From: Vreelandella glaciei
Lineage (GTDB): Bacteria; Pseudomonadota; Gammaproteobacteria; Pseudomonadales; Halomonadaceae
DNA: 64,000 nucleotides
Assembly: GCF_013415125.1 (NCBI RefSeq)
Contig: NZ_JACCDE010000026.1
Span: 1 to 64,000, forward strand
Direction: 5' to 3'
Numbering within the stretch: position 1 is the first letter of the stretch; each line of letters begins with the position of its first letter. The position numbers were made by a program, and so were the translations under genes. This document shows positions 63,678 to 64,000 of the stretch, one piece after another. The notes under the pieces were generated by a model. The model had not been told where the DNA came from. It saw only the letters and a list, made by a program, of their open reading frames with translations, and ran no database searches.

Positions 63678-64000
63678 TTTATCCAGCTCCTATAGATAGA
63701 AAGCGGGTCAACCTGCGTCGCCTCCTGTAACCCAGGGAACTAACGAGATAGGTATTGTCCCTTCAATATTGTACCTAATTCATTTACGTTGAGTTAGAGG
63801 AGTACCGCCCTACAATCCCTGGAATTTCCGTGGACTTTTACAGTATCAGTCCTTTAGCATTATTCTTACAACGTTATCTAGTGGTTCCAGGCCAATGGGC
63901 AGAAACTTGGATTCTTGTAATGAAAATCTTTCTATTCACTCAGGTAATGCAAGTTAGATCATGCTATAGCCGAAAACAGTGAGGGGACGAACGGCCTCAT
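63678..64000. other. Intergenic region to the window edge
   Basis: About 320 bases with no convincing reading frame and no hairpin or repeat. AT-rich stretches (GTATTGTCCCTTCAATATTG) might be a promoter for a gene beyond the edge. Confidence 0.5.

Overview
The window reads as a chromosomal segment of a Gram-negative gammaproteobacterium, most likely a halophile of the Halomonas/Vreelandella group. This is inferred from the xseA/guaB/guaA core, the moderately high-GC and acidic proteins, and the osmotic- and envelope-stress style genes. No rRNA, tRNA or CRISPR array was seen.

Layout. 1-3.2 kb: the end of an unknown gene, then a three-gene operon of small inner-membrane stress proteins (1-TM protein, YqjE/holin-like, DUF3618) and a 48-aa His/Asp-rich protein. 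3.3-6.3 kb: an RpiR regulator divergent from a class III aminotransferase and a CMD-family protein. 6.4-18.4 kb: core genes xseA, guaB and guaA. xseA and guaB are usually neighbours, but here they are separated by a SWIM-domain gene and a DeoR-controlled ABC transporter operon that ends in a decayed second copy of the xseA 5' part.

18.4-34.8 kb looks like a genomic island at the 3' end of guaA, because a decayed second copy of the guaA 3' end lies at about 34.6 kb. The segment holds a GTPase/ATPase-type OLD-like protein paired with a HEPN-motif protein (a possible defence pair), a ParDE module, a class II Fic protein, an unknown two-gene unit behind a perfect 32-bp palindrome, a flavodoxin/LysR pair, and a six-gene operon. 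That operon joins a NitT/TauT-type ABC transporter, an adenine-deaminase-like enzyme, a LysR regulator and an Fe(II)/2-oxoglutarate-type oxygenase. An ISL3 transposase remnant sits at its far end.

35-40 kb: a GC-rich LysR/crotonase/peroxiredoxin/SDR cassette, then an intact DUF808 membrane protein. 40-45 kb: a GFA protein, a split membrane-bound PQQ dehydrogenase, an AraC regulator and a TSUP permease. 45-54 kb: a truncated RhuM gene, a BaeSR-type two-component system divergent from an RND efflux pump (adaptor plus pump) and a 14-TM MFS drug exporter. 54-58 kb: LysR, M20 peptidase and a YfcC transporter. 58-60 kb: a cupin, an IS3-family remnant and DUF1330. 60-64 kb: LysE and MFS exporters with a divergent LysR, then a HAD phosphatase.

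The most striking large-scale property is a mosaic of short, decayed, same-orientation copies of genes that also exist intact in the window: xseA, guaA, parD/fic operators, fic 3' end, DUF808, Rpn nuclease, TSUP-RhuM and cupin. They mark repeated insertion and partial replacement events. Function assignments are from motif recognition only; no database search was possible.
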